In this document: positions 1 through 7,204 of the stretch, one piece after another | Position numbering within the stretch: the stretch's first letter is position 1 | Layout of the letters: every line of letters starts with the position of its first letter | From: an uncultured Prevotella sp. | Lineage (GTDB): Bacteria; Bacteroidota; Bacteroidia; Bacteroidales; Bacteroidaceae | Assembly (NCBI GenBank): GCA_900556795.1 | Contig: USQD01000058.1 | Span: 1-10,006 of the forward strand | Length of the DNA stretch: 10,006 nucleotides | Direction of reading: 5' to 3' | Notes under the pieces: model-generated | The model's database searches: none | Told to the model about the DNA's origin: nothing | Seen by the model: the letters and a program-made list of their open reading frames with translations, nothing else | Translations under genes and position numbers: made by a program

Positions 1-510
1 TGGCCGCTATGGAAATGGAAGGGCGAGATTGTGCAGGAAATGCCGTGTATGTACGGAAAGTTCTTTAACAAGAAAGCAGGATTCATCAGCCAGGAATGGT
101 GGCCGGACTTCTGTAACTACAGAAGAAGCAAATCCCCTCGCCCAGATGATGAATCAATAGAAGGAGCCATTCTCAGTACACTTCAATCTACCGGCAGTCT
201 CATCACGAGAGAACTTCGGGCAGCCTGCGGTTTCACGGGCAAGGGAATGAGAAGCAAATTTGACAGTTATCTCACCCGACTGGAAATGGCAACTTATATC
301 GTGACCGAGGATTTCATCTATCCTCGCGACAAGCATAACCATGAATATGGCTGGGGATGGTCGCTGCTCAATACTCCCGAAGATCTCTATGGCAGGGAGG
401 TTTGCCAATGCAACCGCACTCCCCAGGAATCTTATCAAAGAATTTTCAAGCATCTGAAAGAAATCCTGCCTGATGCTTCGGATAAACAGATTATTAAATT
501 AATAGGATAA
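1..510 (+). CDS. AlkZ-related winged-helix protein, 5'-truncated by window edge
   Basis: The reading frame is open from base 1 to a TAA at 508-510, giving 169 visible residues. The first in-frame start candidate, GTG at 31, is probably internal, because the preceding codons read as protein of the same character (PLWKWKGEI), so the true start lies left of the window. Visible parts are a Trp/aromatic-rich segment (PLWKWKG, then YGKFF, then EWWPDFCNYRRSK, about residues 2-44) and a winged-helix-like segment (about 53-107) containing TRELRAACGF and a following L..LE. strand-turn pattern. This resembles the HTH_42/AlkZ (YcaQ) family, whose members include DNA glycosylases that unhook interstrand crosslinks. 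The QxQ catalytic motif of true AlkZ would lie in the missing N-terminus or be absent, so activity cannot be judged. It ends 2 bp before an AlkD-like gene, which fits a role in DNA alkylation repair. The family call rests on recalled resemblance. Confidence 0.62.
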   Translation, partial: WPLWKWKGEIVQEMPCMYGKFFNKKAGFISQEWWPDFCNYRRSKSPRPDDESIEGAILSTLQSTGSLITRELRAACGFTGKGMRSKFDSYLTRLEMATYIVTEDFIYPRDKHNHEYGWGWSLLNTPEDLYGREVCQCNRTPQESYQRIFKHLKEILPDASDKQIIKLIG

Positions 511-512
511 AA

Positions 513-1193
513 ATGACTTCACTTCAAGAAAGACTGTTCGCCATGCAGGATAAGCAGTATGCTGCTTTCCAAGCCAAACTGACACCGGGAGTGCCTTTGG
601 AATGTTTCATAGGCATTCGTGTGCCTATGCTCCGGAAGTTTGCAAAAGAATTTACAAAGGAGGCAGAGTGCGAGGAATTTCTTCATCAGCTTCCTCACGA
701 ATACTACGACGAGAACATGCTTCACGGGCTCCTCATTTCCGAGGTAAAGGACTACGAGGAATGCATTCGTCTTACAGACAAATTTCTGCCATTCGTAGAC
801 AACTGGGCAGTTTGCGACATCATGTCTCCGAAGGTGTTTGCCAAACACAAGAAGGAACTGTTGGCGAAGATTATGACTTGGAGTAAATCATCACACGTCT
901 ATACTTGTCGCTTTGGAATAGAGACACTTATGTCTCATTACCTGGATAAAGACTTCAAGACTGAATATCTTAAAATTCCTGCATCAGTAAGGAGCGAAGA
1001 GTATTACGTAAAGATGATGGTAGCCTGGTTCTTCGCCACCGCCCTTGCCAAGCAATGGGACCAGGCGATTCCCTACATCGAGCAACGTCGTCTTGCTCCC
1101 TGGACTCACAACAAGACCATACAGAAGGCCATCGAGAGCTACAGAATCACGACTGAGCAGAAGGAATATCTGCGGACATTGAAGATAAAATAA
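513..1193 (+). CDS. AlkD-like DNA alkylation repair protein (HEAT-repeat DNA glycosylase)
   Basis: This is a 226-residue all-alpha protein, the usual length for the AlkD/DNA_alkylation family, which uses stacked HEAT-like repeats to hold DNA and excise positively charged alkylated bases such as N3- and N7-alkylpurines. The N-terminal GIRVPMLRKFAKE (34-46) is typical of the family. Residues aligning with the Bacillus cereus AlkD active site can be picked out: W98 and D102 in DNWAVCD (W109/D113, same spacing), R133 in CRFGIE (R148) and W172 in VAWFFATA (W187; the R-to-W spacing is 39 in both). The catalytic set therefore looks intact and the enzyme is likely active in the cytoplasm. The ATG at 513 is preceded by AGGA at 504-507, overlapping the end of the upstream gene. 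The next gene starts 2 bp after its TAA, implying one transcript. A paralogous function cannot be excluded, but the family call is firm. Confidence 0.9.
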   Translation: MTSLQERLFAMQDKQYAAFQAKLTPGVPLECFIGIRVPMLRKFAKEFTKEAECEEFLHQLPHEYYDENMLHGLLISEVKDYEECIRLTDKFLPFVDNWAVCDIMSPKVFAKHKKELLAKIMTWSKSSHVYTCRFGIETLMSHYLDKDFKTEYLKIPASVRSEEYYVKMMVAWFFATALAKQWDQAIPYIEQRRLAPWTHNKTIQKAIESYRITTEQKEYLRTLKIK

Positions 1194-1195
1194 TT

Positions 1196-1714
1196 ATGAC
1201 ACAAGATACATCTACATATTACGTTTGGATAGGCGGCTCATGTGATTATGGGCATAAAGAGCGAGCTGGTTGTGCTGCCGTTGTAATTGAGCATAACGGC
1301 AATATCATCAGTCGTGATGTAATCAGCGACTTGCACACCACAGAGTTCCGCATGATGCTTACCCTCATGATAAAGGTAATGCAGGAAATACCGGAAGGTT
1401 CCGACATTCTCTTCCTGACCAATGCCGCCTATATTCAGAACTTTGACAAGACTCCAACATCAAAGTCGGCAAACCGAACGAGCAGCGAGAGCAAAGATAC
1501 AAGCTCGCTTGCAATCTCTGCCGAGTCGCGAGGGAGGAAGGCGAGAGCCAATCTGGACTTGATTGTTCAATGCATCGAGGAAAAGAAAAGGCACAACTCT
1601 GTCGGAGTCAAGATTGTGCAATATCACAAAAGTCCACTATTGATAGAAACCCACGATAGGGCTACGGAAGCAATGGCTAAAACAAGGATGGAGTTTTATC
1701 AGAAAAACAAATGA
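1196..1714 (+). CDS. RNase H-fold protein with degenerate catalytic site
   Basis: This is a 172-residue protein whose layout follows type 1 RNase H. YVWIGGSC (9-16) aligns with the first strand (FTDGSC in E. coli), HTTEFRMML (47-55) with TTNNRMEL, ILFLTNAAYI (71-80) with ILSTDSQYV, and the C-terminal QYHKSPLLIETHDRATEAM (142-160) with KGHAGHPENERCDELARAA. On this alignment the DEDD catalytic residues become G13, M54 and N76, and only D154 is kept. The accessory His (H144) remains, with the same 10-residue spacing to the last Asp. Metal-dependent cleavage is therefore unlikely, and a nucleic-acid-binding or structural role is more plausible (inference). Residues about 85-119 form a Ser/Arg/Lys-rich low-complexity stretch in place of the usual handle region; the underlying DNA contains an inverted repeat. 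It starts 2 bp after the AlkD-like gene and its TGA overlaps the next ATG. Fold call moderate, function unknown. Confidence 0.7.
   Translation: MTQDTSTYYVWIGGSCDYGHKERAGCAAVVIEHNGNIISRDVISDLHTTEFRMMLTLMIKVMQEIPEGSDILFLTNAAYIQNFDKTPTSKSANRTSSESKDTSSLAISAESRGRKARANLDLIVQCIEEKKRHNSVGVKIVQYHKSPLLIETHDRATEAMAKTRMEFYQKNK
1491..1521. repeat. Imperfect inverted repeat inside the RNase H-like gene
   Basis: GCAAAGATACAAGC (1491-1504) and GCTTGCAATCTCTGC (1507-1521) are near reverse complements around a 2-base TC centre. The match needs one extra base in the right arm and has two mismatches. The repeat sits within the stretch that encodes the Ser/Arg-rich segment absent from ordinary RNase H proteins, roughly 1475-1552 (78 bp, a multiple of three). 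It could be an inserted palindromic element tolerated in frame, or a chance feature of a low-complexity linker. Copies elsewhere in the genome cannot be seen from this window. Confidence 0.4.
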
Positions 1715-1885
1715 AAAATATGGATTACAAAGATAAAGTTGCCATCGTGACCGGTGGCGCACACGGCATTGGCAAATGTATTGCCGAAGAGTATCGAAAA
1801 ATACGGCAAGAAGATTGATTTCATCGTGAACAACGCCATTCCTCTGATGAAAGGCATTGCTCTGTCGATGATTTCTGAAAGCTGA
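1711..1885 (+). pseudogene. Decayed short-chain dehydrogenase/reductase fragment
   Basis: From the ATG at 1711, which overlaps the TGA of the RNase H-like gene as ATGA, the frame reads a classical SDR N-terminus: a short lead, then DKVAIVTGGAHGIGKCIAEE with the NAD(P)-binding TGxxxGIG glycine motif. It then runs into a stop at 1816-1818. From about 1793 a second frame reads IEKYGKKIDFIVNNA, the conserved SDR strand carrying the NNA motif, followed by IPLMKGI and a stop at 1883-1885. In an intact SDR these two motifs are separated by roughly 50 further residues, so an internal deletion with a frame change near 1790 is the simplest reading. No catalytic SxnYxxxK region follows: the remaining sequence up to the terminator (1886-1913) is too short and shows no recognisable continuation. 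The gene was probably the last member of the upstream operon before decay. The original substrate is unknown. Confidence 0.75.
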
Positions 1886-1913
1886 CATGGTTGGATTACC
1901 CCAAGTCGCTTGT

Positions 1914-1951
1914 AAAAAAAGGAGTGCACCACAATATGGGTACACTCCTTT
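1914..1951 (-). terminator. Rho-independent terminator of the glycan-utilization operon
   Basis: AAAGGAGTGCACC (1918-1930) and GGGTACACTCCTTT (1938-1951) pair as a 9-bp stem continued past one mismatch by three further pairs, around a 7-base loop. The run of seven A at 1914-1920 becomes a U-tract immediately after the stem only when read on the minus strand, so the terminator serves the family 3 glycosidase gene, whose stop lies about 31 bp upstream of it. On the plus strand the hairpin is followed by ATAAACTC, so stopping of the opposing operon there would be weaker. Confidence 0.82.
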
Positions 1952-1982
1952 ATAAACTCACTTTACCATTTACATGATTGGG

Positions 1983-4301
1983 TTATCGGTTAGCCGATTG
2001 CCACTGATAAGTTTTCTCACAATGGATATCGGCACTCTGGTCGGCAATCATCAGTTTGAAATCGCCTTCCTCCAATACCCACTTGCCATCATAACCTACG
2101 AAAGCAAGATCATCGGCATTCAAATTGAATGTGACAGTCTTTGTTTCGCCCGGCTGAAGCTCTATTTTATCGAAAGCACGGAGGCGTCGGCCATCAGGAA
2201 CCATGCTGGCAATAAGGTCGCTGCTGAACAGAAGAACGCTCTCTTTGCCCGCAACCTTACCCGTATTCTTCACATCCACGCTCACCTTGATGATGTCGCC
2301 GTGGCGGAAGTCAGACTGAGAAACCTTCAGGTTGCTATATTGATAAGAGGTGTAACTCAAACCATGTCCGAAGCCCCACTGCTGAGTAATCTTCGCATTG
2401 TAGTCATAAGCACCCTCCATTGTACCAACTTCCTCGCTCTTCTTGAAATCGTAGTTAGCAAGAGAATTGATTTCCTTCGGATAAGTATAAGGCATCTTGC
2501 CGCTGAAGTTTGATTTGCCGGAAACCAGATTAGCCAAAGCATCGCCACCCATGTTGCCAGGGATAAGGATGTCGACGATGCCCTGTGCCAATGGTTCGAT
2601 GTCGGCGATGAGACGAGGGCGACCTTCATTCAATACCAAGATGACAGGCTTGCCGGTCTTGGCGAGTTCCTTCACAAGATTGCGCTGGTTCTCAGAAAGC
2701 CAGAGGTCGGTCAGATTGCCCGGAGTCTCTGTGTAAGAGTTCTCACCGATGCAGGCAACGATGACATCAGCATTCTTTGCTGCATCAACTGCGCCCTGAA
2801 TCTGAGGTTCGTTCTCCTCCCAGTATTTTCCAGTCTCATTATAGGTAACGCCCTGATTAAGAACCACATTCTCCTTGCCATACTGATTGCAGAAAGCCTC
2901 ATAGATGGTGTTGTACTTGCCGGCAAACTCATCGGTACGATGGCCCTGCCAAGTATAGCTCCATCCACCGTCCAGGCAGCGCATCTGATTGGCATTAGGA
3001 CCCGTGAGGAGAATCTTCTTGCCATGCTGCAAAGGAAGGATATTACCCTCGTTCTTCAGGAGCACCATACTCTCGGTAGCTCCCTCTAATGCGAGCTTGG
3101 CAAACTCCTCGCCACCAAACTTAGGATAATTCTTAAGTTTCTGGGTTGGGTTCTTGAAAAGGTCGAGACGGTACTTCATGCGAAGCACACGACGGCAGGC
3201 ATCATCGATGCGACTCATCGGAATCTTGCCTTCTTTCACCAATTCTATAAGGTAGCCACAAGCATCGCAAGAATAAGGTTCCATAATCATGTCGATACCG
3301 GCATTGATGGCGATGCGGAGCGCATCTTTCTTATCCTTAGCTATCATCTCGCGAGTATAGAGGTTGTTGATGTCTGCCCAGTCGGTAACCAACACACCAT
3401 CCCATCCAGTCTGTTCCTTCAGCCATCCTGTCAGGAATTCCTTGTTGGCGTGCATCGGCAAACCGTTGACTGAAGCGGAATTCACCATCACGGTCAAGGC
3501 TCCAGCCTGCAGACCCGCCAGGAAAGGAGCGAAGTGTTTCTCGCGTAAATCAAAAGGTGAAATATAAGCAGGTGTACGATCTTTACCAGTCCAAGGCACA
3601 CCATAACCCATAAAGTGTTTCATGCAGGCTGATATATGATACTGGTCAATATGATTAGGATCTTCTCCCTGAAAACCACGCACCATAGAACTACCCATTT
3701 CCGAACTGAGATAACAATCCTCACCAAAGTTTTCCCAAATACGAGGCCAACGGGCATCACGACCGAGGTCAACGGTAGGACTGTAAGTCCAAGGCACGCT
3801 CACGGCACGAGTCTCATAAGCAGTAGCCTCAGCCGAACGGCGAGCAATCTCACGATTGAAGGTGGCAGCCACATTGATGTTCTGCGGGAAGAGGGTTCCG
3901 TCTTGTGTATAAGTAGAACCGTGGTTCTGATCAAGACCGAAGACGCAAGGGATGCCGATGCGCTTCATCGAAATCTTCTGGATCTGAGAGATATACTTCT
4001 CCCACTGCTTGGCGGTTGGCGCGCAAGTGTTAGGAGCGTTGAGGATAGAGCCAATCTTATAGCGAGAAAGGATAGAATCGGTCTTGTGTTCGTCGATATA
4101 GAACACACCGTTCTTGTCGTTGGCACCAAAGAGGTCGGTCACCAATTCCATCATCTGACCTATCTTTTCCTCCAAGGTGAGTTTCTTCAGGGTTTGTTCT
4201 ACCTGAGCCTCTATCTTAGGGTCGCTCTTGATGACCGGAACATTAGCACTGGCTGTATAAGCCAATGCCAACATTGAAATAGATAATAATAATTTCTTCA
4301 T
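1983..4301 (-). CDS. Periplasmic glycoside hydrolase family 3 (BglX-like beta-glucosidase/exo-glycosidase)
   Basis: This 772-residue protein releases sugars from the non-reducing end of oligosaccharides by a retaining mechanism. Residues 1-19 are a signal peptide (MKKLL, hydrophobic core, ending near TASA) without a lipobox Cys, pointing to the periplasm. The N-terminal (beta/alpha)8 domain (about 30-380) carries [17 protein letters not shown] (171-187), the substrate-binding KH pair (K228, H229) and the nucleophile motif VTDW with D307. The alpha/beta sandwich domain (about 395-615) carries [10 protein letters not shown] (519-528), where family 3 glucosidases place the acid/base Glu (E520 or E525). 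A fibronectin type III-like domain follows (about 645-755), including GFGHGLSY at its entrance. All parts of a complete three-domain enzyme are present. It is last in the operon, 13 bp after the binding lipoprotein, with an AT-rich leader lacking a Shine-Dalgarno sequence. The glucose preference is inferred; xylosidase or other activities are possible. Confidence 0.93.
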   Translation of the reverse strand: MKKLLLSISMLALAYTASANVPVIKSDPKIEAQVEQTLKKLTLEEKIGQMMELVTDLFGANDKNGVFYIDEHKTDSILSRYKIGSILNAPNTCAPTAKQWEKYISQIQKISMKRIGIPCVFGLDQNHGSTYTQDGTLFPQNINVAATFNREIARRSAEATAYETRAVSVPWTYSPTVDLGRDARWPRIWENFGEDCYLSSEMGSSMVRGFQGEDPNHIDQYHISACMKHFMGYGVPWTGKDRTPAYISPFDLREKHFAPFLAGLQAGALTVMVNSASVNGLPMHANKEFLTGWLKEQTGWDGVLVTDWADINNLYTREMIAKDKKDALRIAINAGIDMIMEPYSCDACGYLIELVKEGKIPMSRIDDACRRVLRMKYRLDLFKNPTQKLKNYPKFGGEEFAKLALEGATESMVLLKNEGNILPLQHGKKILLTGPNANQMRCLDGGWSYTWQGHRTDEFAGKYNTIYEAFCNQYGKENVVLNQGVTYNETGKYWEENEPQIQGAVDAAKNADVIVACIGENSYTETPGNLTDLWLSENQRNLVKELAKTGKPVILVLNEGRPRLIADIEPLAQGIVDILIPGNMGGDALANLVSGKSNFSGKMPYTYPKEINSLANYDFKKSEEVGTMEGAYDYNAKITQQWGFGHGLSYTSYQYSNLKVSQSDFRHGDIIKVSVDVKNTGKVAGKESVLLFSSDLIASMVPDGRRLRAFDKIELQPGETKTVTFNLNADDLAFVGYDGKWVLEEGDFKLMIADQSADIHCEKTYQWQSANR

Positions 4302-4314
4302 AAATTCTAATATT

Positions 4315-5313
4315 TTATTCGATCGTTACTTTCTTTACGGTATAACCATCACCCACGAGGAGGAGACCTTGCTGCTCTGTAAGAAGTTGGATGGACAAGT
4401 CGGTCAGTTCAAACTCCCATTTAGCAGGTCCATCCACCATGATGTCGCCACGCTCTGGGTCGCCTTTACCGGTAAGGATGTTGTTCCACCAAGAAGTGAC
4501 AGCAGTACCCTGGCCCTTTCCATCTACATAGACACGGAGGATGGTGCCAGCCTTCACCTTTGAGAGGAAGGTGTCCTTCAAGGCATCGAATGGTGTACCC
4601 CATGTCACGGCAAACTCACCTTCCCAGAGGGTATTCTCCATAGATGGGCGAGCCTCGGTGGTTACCTTGATGGTACCGCAAGGGAACTGTACGCCCTCAC
4701 CATCTACCAAAGTGATATCATAGTCACCATTCTCCAAACCTGTAGGAGCTGTGAGCTTCAAGGCTGTGCCCTCTTCGAGAACCTCGAAGGCTACTTCCTT
4801 GCCACCTACCATTACTTTTGTAACTGTACCGAGATTCTTGCAATTATGGATAGTGGTCTCAGCACCTGGAGCTACCCAAAGCTCTAAAGCGTTGGTACCC
4901 AAGGCTGGGTCATCAGCGGCAGGAGTTACGGTAACGTTCAAGGTGCGGGATGTGCTCTTGCCCTTGGTGGTGGTTGCCACAATCTTCAGTTCATGATTAC
5001 CTATAGGCAAAGTCTGGTCGATGGTGGTACCTTTGGCAATCTGAGTGCCGTCGAGCAACCATGTCACAGTGGTGTAGTGAACAGGAGTCACCTTGATTTC
5101 CAGGTTCAATTTGGTCTTGCGATCCAACTTCTGGTCAGCCAAGTCGGTGTTCAAGATACGAGGATTGTCATCTTCTGATACGGTGAAGAAAGGATCGTCG
5201 TCAGAGGAACAAGAAGACAGTGTAGCAGTGCCTGCGAGCGCAAAGCTCATGGCGAAAAGCATCATCATTGCCTTCAAGACATTACCTTTATATTGATTCA
5301 TTATCTTTTTCAT
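4315..5313 (-). CDS. Surface glycan-binding lipoprotein (SusE/F-position, three beta domains)
   Basis: This is a 332-residue lipoprotein in the place where these loci encode surface glycan-binding proteins. A hydrophobic signal (about 13-31) ends in the lipobox LSSC with C35, followed by SSDDDP, a good match to the Ser-acidic lipoprotein export signal that sends Bacteroidota lipoproteins to the cell surface. Three beta-rich parts follow: an Ig/PKD-like domain (about 50-131, with TTVTWLLDG and a [10 protein letters not shown] strand), an IPT/TIG-like domain (about 141-218, [11 protein letters not shown] to [11 protein letters not shown]), and a C-terminal domain (about 226-332). The last opens with NTLWEGEF, holds W230, W238, W275, W276 and W299, and closes with [13 protein letters not shown]. 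The clustered tryptophans make it the likely glycan-binding end. No catalytic motif is seen. Met5 (5301) is an alternative start. The SusD gene ends 51 bp upstream. Ligand not known; a beta-glucan is my guess. Confidence 0.82.
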   Translation of the reverse strand: MKKIMNQYKGNVLKAMMMLFAMSFALAGTATLSSCSSDDDPFFTVSEDDNPRILNTDLADQKLDRKTKLNLEIKVTPVHYTTVTWLLDGTQIAKGTTIDQTLPIGNHELKIVATTTKGKSTSRTLNVTVTPAADDPALGTNALELWVAPGAETTIHNCKNLGTVTKVMVGGKEVAFEVLEEGTALKLTAPTGLENGDYDITLVDGEGVQFPCGTIKVTTEARPSMENTLWEGEFAVTWGTPFDALKDTFLSKVKAGTILRVYVDGKGQGTAVTSWWNNILTGKGDPERGDIMVDGPAKWEFELTDLSIQLLTEQQGLLLVGDGYTVKKVTIE

Positions 5314-5364
5314 CTTGATAATTATTAATAGTTATGGCGTTAATTGTTCATTCTAAATTCTTAA

Positions 5365-7149
5365 TTACTTAATGTATCCTTTACCATTAGCTGGAGCGAA
5401 TTCTGGCTGAAGATTGACGTTAGCCTTATCCCACCAAAGCTTCTTGTGCCAATCATCAGTACCACCCATACGCTCAATGGCAGCCTTATAGTTGACGCTG
5501 TTATACTGACCTTCCAACTCTGGATAACGCAAGCGAGTAGGCATAGCCATGTTAGAATCTGTATAAGTGAAACCATTGGTAAAGATGCCTAATCGGCTTC
5601 TGTCCAAGATAGCAGGATAGTCGGAGCGACGCAAGTTAGCCCAACCCTCTGATGGGTTCATCATGTGGAGAATCCATGCCTGGGTGTTGATGGTCGCCTT
5701 AGGATTGTCACCCAACTTGTTGTTGGCAATGAACTCATTGATCTCATCCTCAGAAATCTTGTTGGACGTGAGATAATAGTTGTTGAGCATCTCCATAGAA
5801 GCACGAACACCTTCCTCATAAAGAGTCTCAGCGTCACCACTTACATTCCAACCCTTGGTCTTAGCCTCGGCCATGAGGAATTTCACCTCGGCAGAGGTAA
5901 TCAGAATACCAGGGCAAGAAGGCATCTCAAAGTCGATGTTCAAGCATGGACGCATCATACGTGCAAGAAAATCTGAGTTGTCATAATTGTTAGCATCCTG
6001 CTCAGCCAACTTAGCGAGAGTAGGAAATTCTGATACCTTAGGCACGTTCATCCAGTCGCTATACCAAGCAGCACCAGGATTACAAGGCTCCTCACCAATA
6101 CCTTGACGCTGGAAGTAAGCCAACACCTCATCGGTCAAGTCGATGTTCTGCTCCTTGTCTGGCTTCACCTGACTACGCTTGATGTTGTAATAGTGGCGAC
6201 AGATGCGATAGAGACGAGGGTCGTCAGTATTCTGCATCTGATAGAACAAGGTAGAGCATACGAATGTAGGAGATATAGCATCCTGACCATAGAGTATCTC
6301 TCCCAAGGCATTGGTACGGAAATCATAGTCGTTGGCTCCATCATAATAGGTATAAGGAGAATCTGAATACTTGATGTAAGCATCGTCGGCAGCCGAAGCA
6401 ATATAACCGCCAGCATCTGTCAATGCACTTTCAAATTCCTCCTTAGCCTGAGTAGGATTTACATCTGAGATACGCATGGCATAACGCAAACGAAGAGAGT
6501 TGGCATACTTCTTCCATTTAGCCACATCGCCACCAAGACTGGTTACATCGCCAGAAATGCGGTCGGTACCTGTGCCAAGCTGCTTCTCGCAAGCGTCAAG
6601 TTCCTTGAAGAACCAGCTGTAAAGCTCTTCCTGCGTATCATACTTAGGATTAGAAATACCCTTGATGTATCCCAAGCCAGCCTCAGAAGCAGGAATGTCG
6701 CCATAAAGATCAGAAATCACAGAGAGCAGATACACACGATGGATGCGAAGAGCGGCATTCAGATTAGCCTTGTCCTCAGAATTGTGGATGGCATCCACAA
6801 GGTTCTTGATGGAAACCTCATAATAACGGTCCCAAATAAGACGGGCAATATCATCCTGAAAGAAATTGGAACCCGAATAATTGGTTACATTCCAACCACC
6901 AGCGAAATACTGGTCAAAACCAGTGATATAGTTGCGATAAGTATCCATCAAACTAAAATCACCGTATGTCTGCAACAAAGAAGTTGTCAATTGTGCATTA
7001 GGATCCAGCTTGTCCACCTTGGTCTTATCGGTGTTAATGCTTTCCATCGTGCTGTCAGAGCAAGAAGTCATCACACCGCCAGTAGCCATCAACAAGAGAG
7101 CCATTGCGAAACCGCCCTTGCCTATATATTTCTTGATTATATTATTCAT
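5365..7149 (-). CDS. SusD/RagB-like outer-membrane glycan-binding lipoprotein
   Basis: This 594-residue protein is the lid-like partner of the SusC transporter, capturing glycans at the surface. The N-terminus has a positively charged start, a hydrophobic stretch and the lipobox MTSC with C30. The residues after it (SDSTMES) are less acidic than in the neighbouring lipoprotein. Family features include the early INTDKTKVDKLDPNAQL segment (38-54), the helical HRVYLLSVISDLYGDIP (137-153) typical of SusD proteins, the TPR-like helix around WKKYANSLRLRYAMR (212-226), EVKFLMAEAK (421-430) and EGWANLRRSDYP (501-512). The overall pattern suggests the SusD-like_2 branch rather than the classical SusD_RagB branch (recalled resemblance). 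It is full length and starts 55 bp after the SusC stop with an A-rich leader. Ligand-contacting residues cannot be assigned from sequence alone. Confidence 0.94.
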   Translation of the reverse strand: MNNIIKKYIGKGGFAMALLLMATGGVMTSCSDSTMESINTDKTKVDKLDPNAQLTTSLLQTYGDFSLMDTYRNYITGFDQYFAGGWNVTNYSGSNFFQDDIARLIWDRYYEVSIKNLVDAIHNSEDKANLNAALRIHRVYLLSVISDLYGDIPASEAGLGYIKGISNPKYDTQEELYSWFFKELDACEKQLGTGTDRISGDVTSLGGDVAKWKKYANSLRLRYAMRISDVNPTQAKEEFESALTDAGGYIASAADDAYIKYSDSPYTYYDGANDYDFRTNALGEILYGQDAISPTFVCSTLFYQMQNTDDPRLYRICRHYYNIKRSQVKPDKEQNIDLTDEVLAYFQRQGIGEEPCNPGAAWYSDWMNVPKVSEFPTLAKLAEQDANNYDNSDFLARMMRPCLNIDFEMPSCPGILITSAEVKFLMAEAKTKGWNVSGDAETLYEEGVRASMEMLNNYYLTSNKISEDEINEFIANNKLGDNPKATINTQAWILHMMNPSEGWANLRRSDYPAILDRSRLGIFTNGFTYTDSNMAMPTRLRYPELEGQYNSVNYKAAIERMGGTDDWHKKLWWDKANVNLQPEFAPANGKGYIK

Positions 7150-7204
7150 TTTATTGTTGTCTTTTAATCAGTTAAGAACTATCATTTCTTTCCCCATCAA
7201 GAGA

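Noticed and set aside
1938..1951. Terminator as bidirectional for both operons
   Set aside because: The stem could form on both strands, but only the minus-strand RNA has a U-tract after it, so the plus-strand role is not supported.
1974..2513. Plus-strand 179-codon open frame opposite the 3' part of the glycosidase gene
   Set aside because: It is antisense to a clearly recognisable family 3 C-terminal region, has no recognisable domain, and would start within the terminator-to-stop region of the opposing gene.
3636..4277. Plus-strand 213-codon open frame opposite the 5' part of the glycosidase gene
   Set aside because: Long antisense frame produced by codon bias of the real gene; composition is not protein-like and no motif is seen.
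5314..5364. Possible promoter in the AT-rich gap between the SusD and binding-lipoprotein genes
   Set aside because: I could not find a convincing TAnnTTTG plus TTTG pair at proper spacing; the AT richness fits ordinary Bacteroidota leaders.
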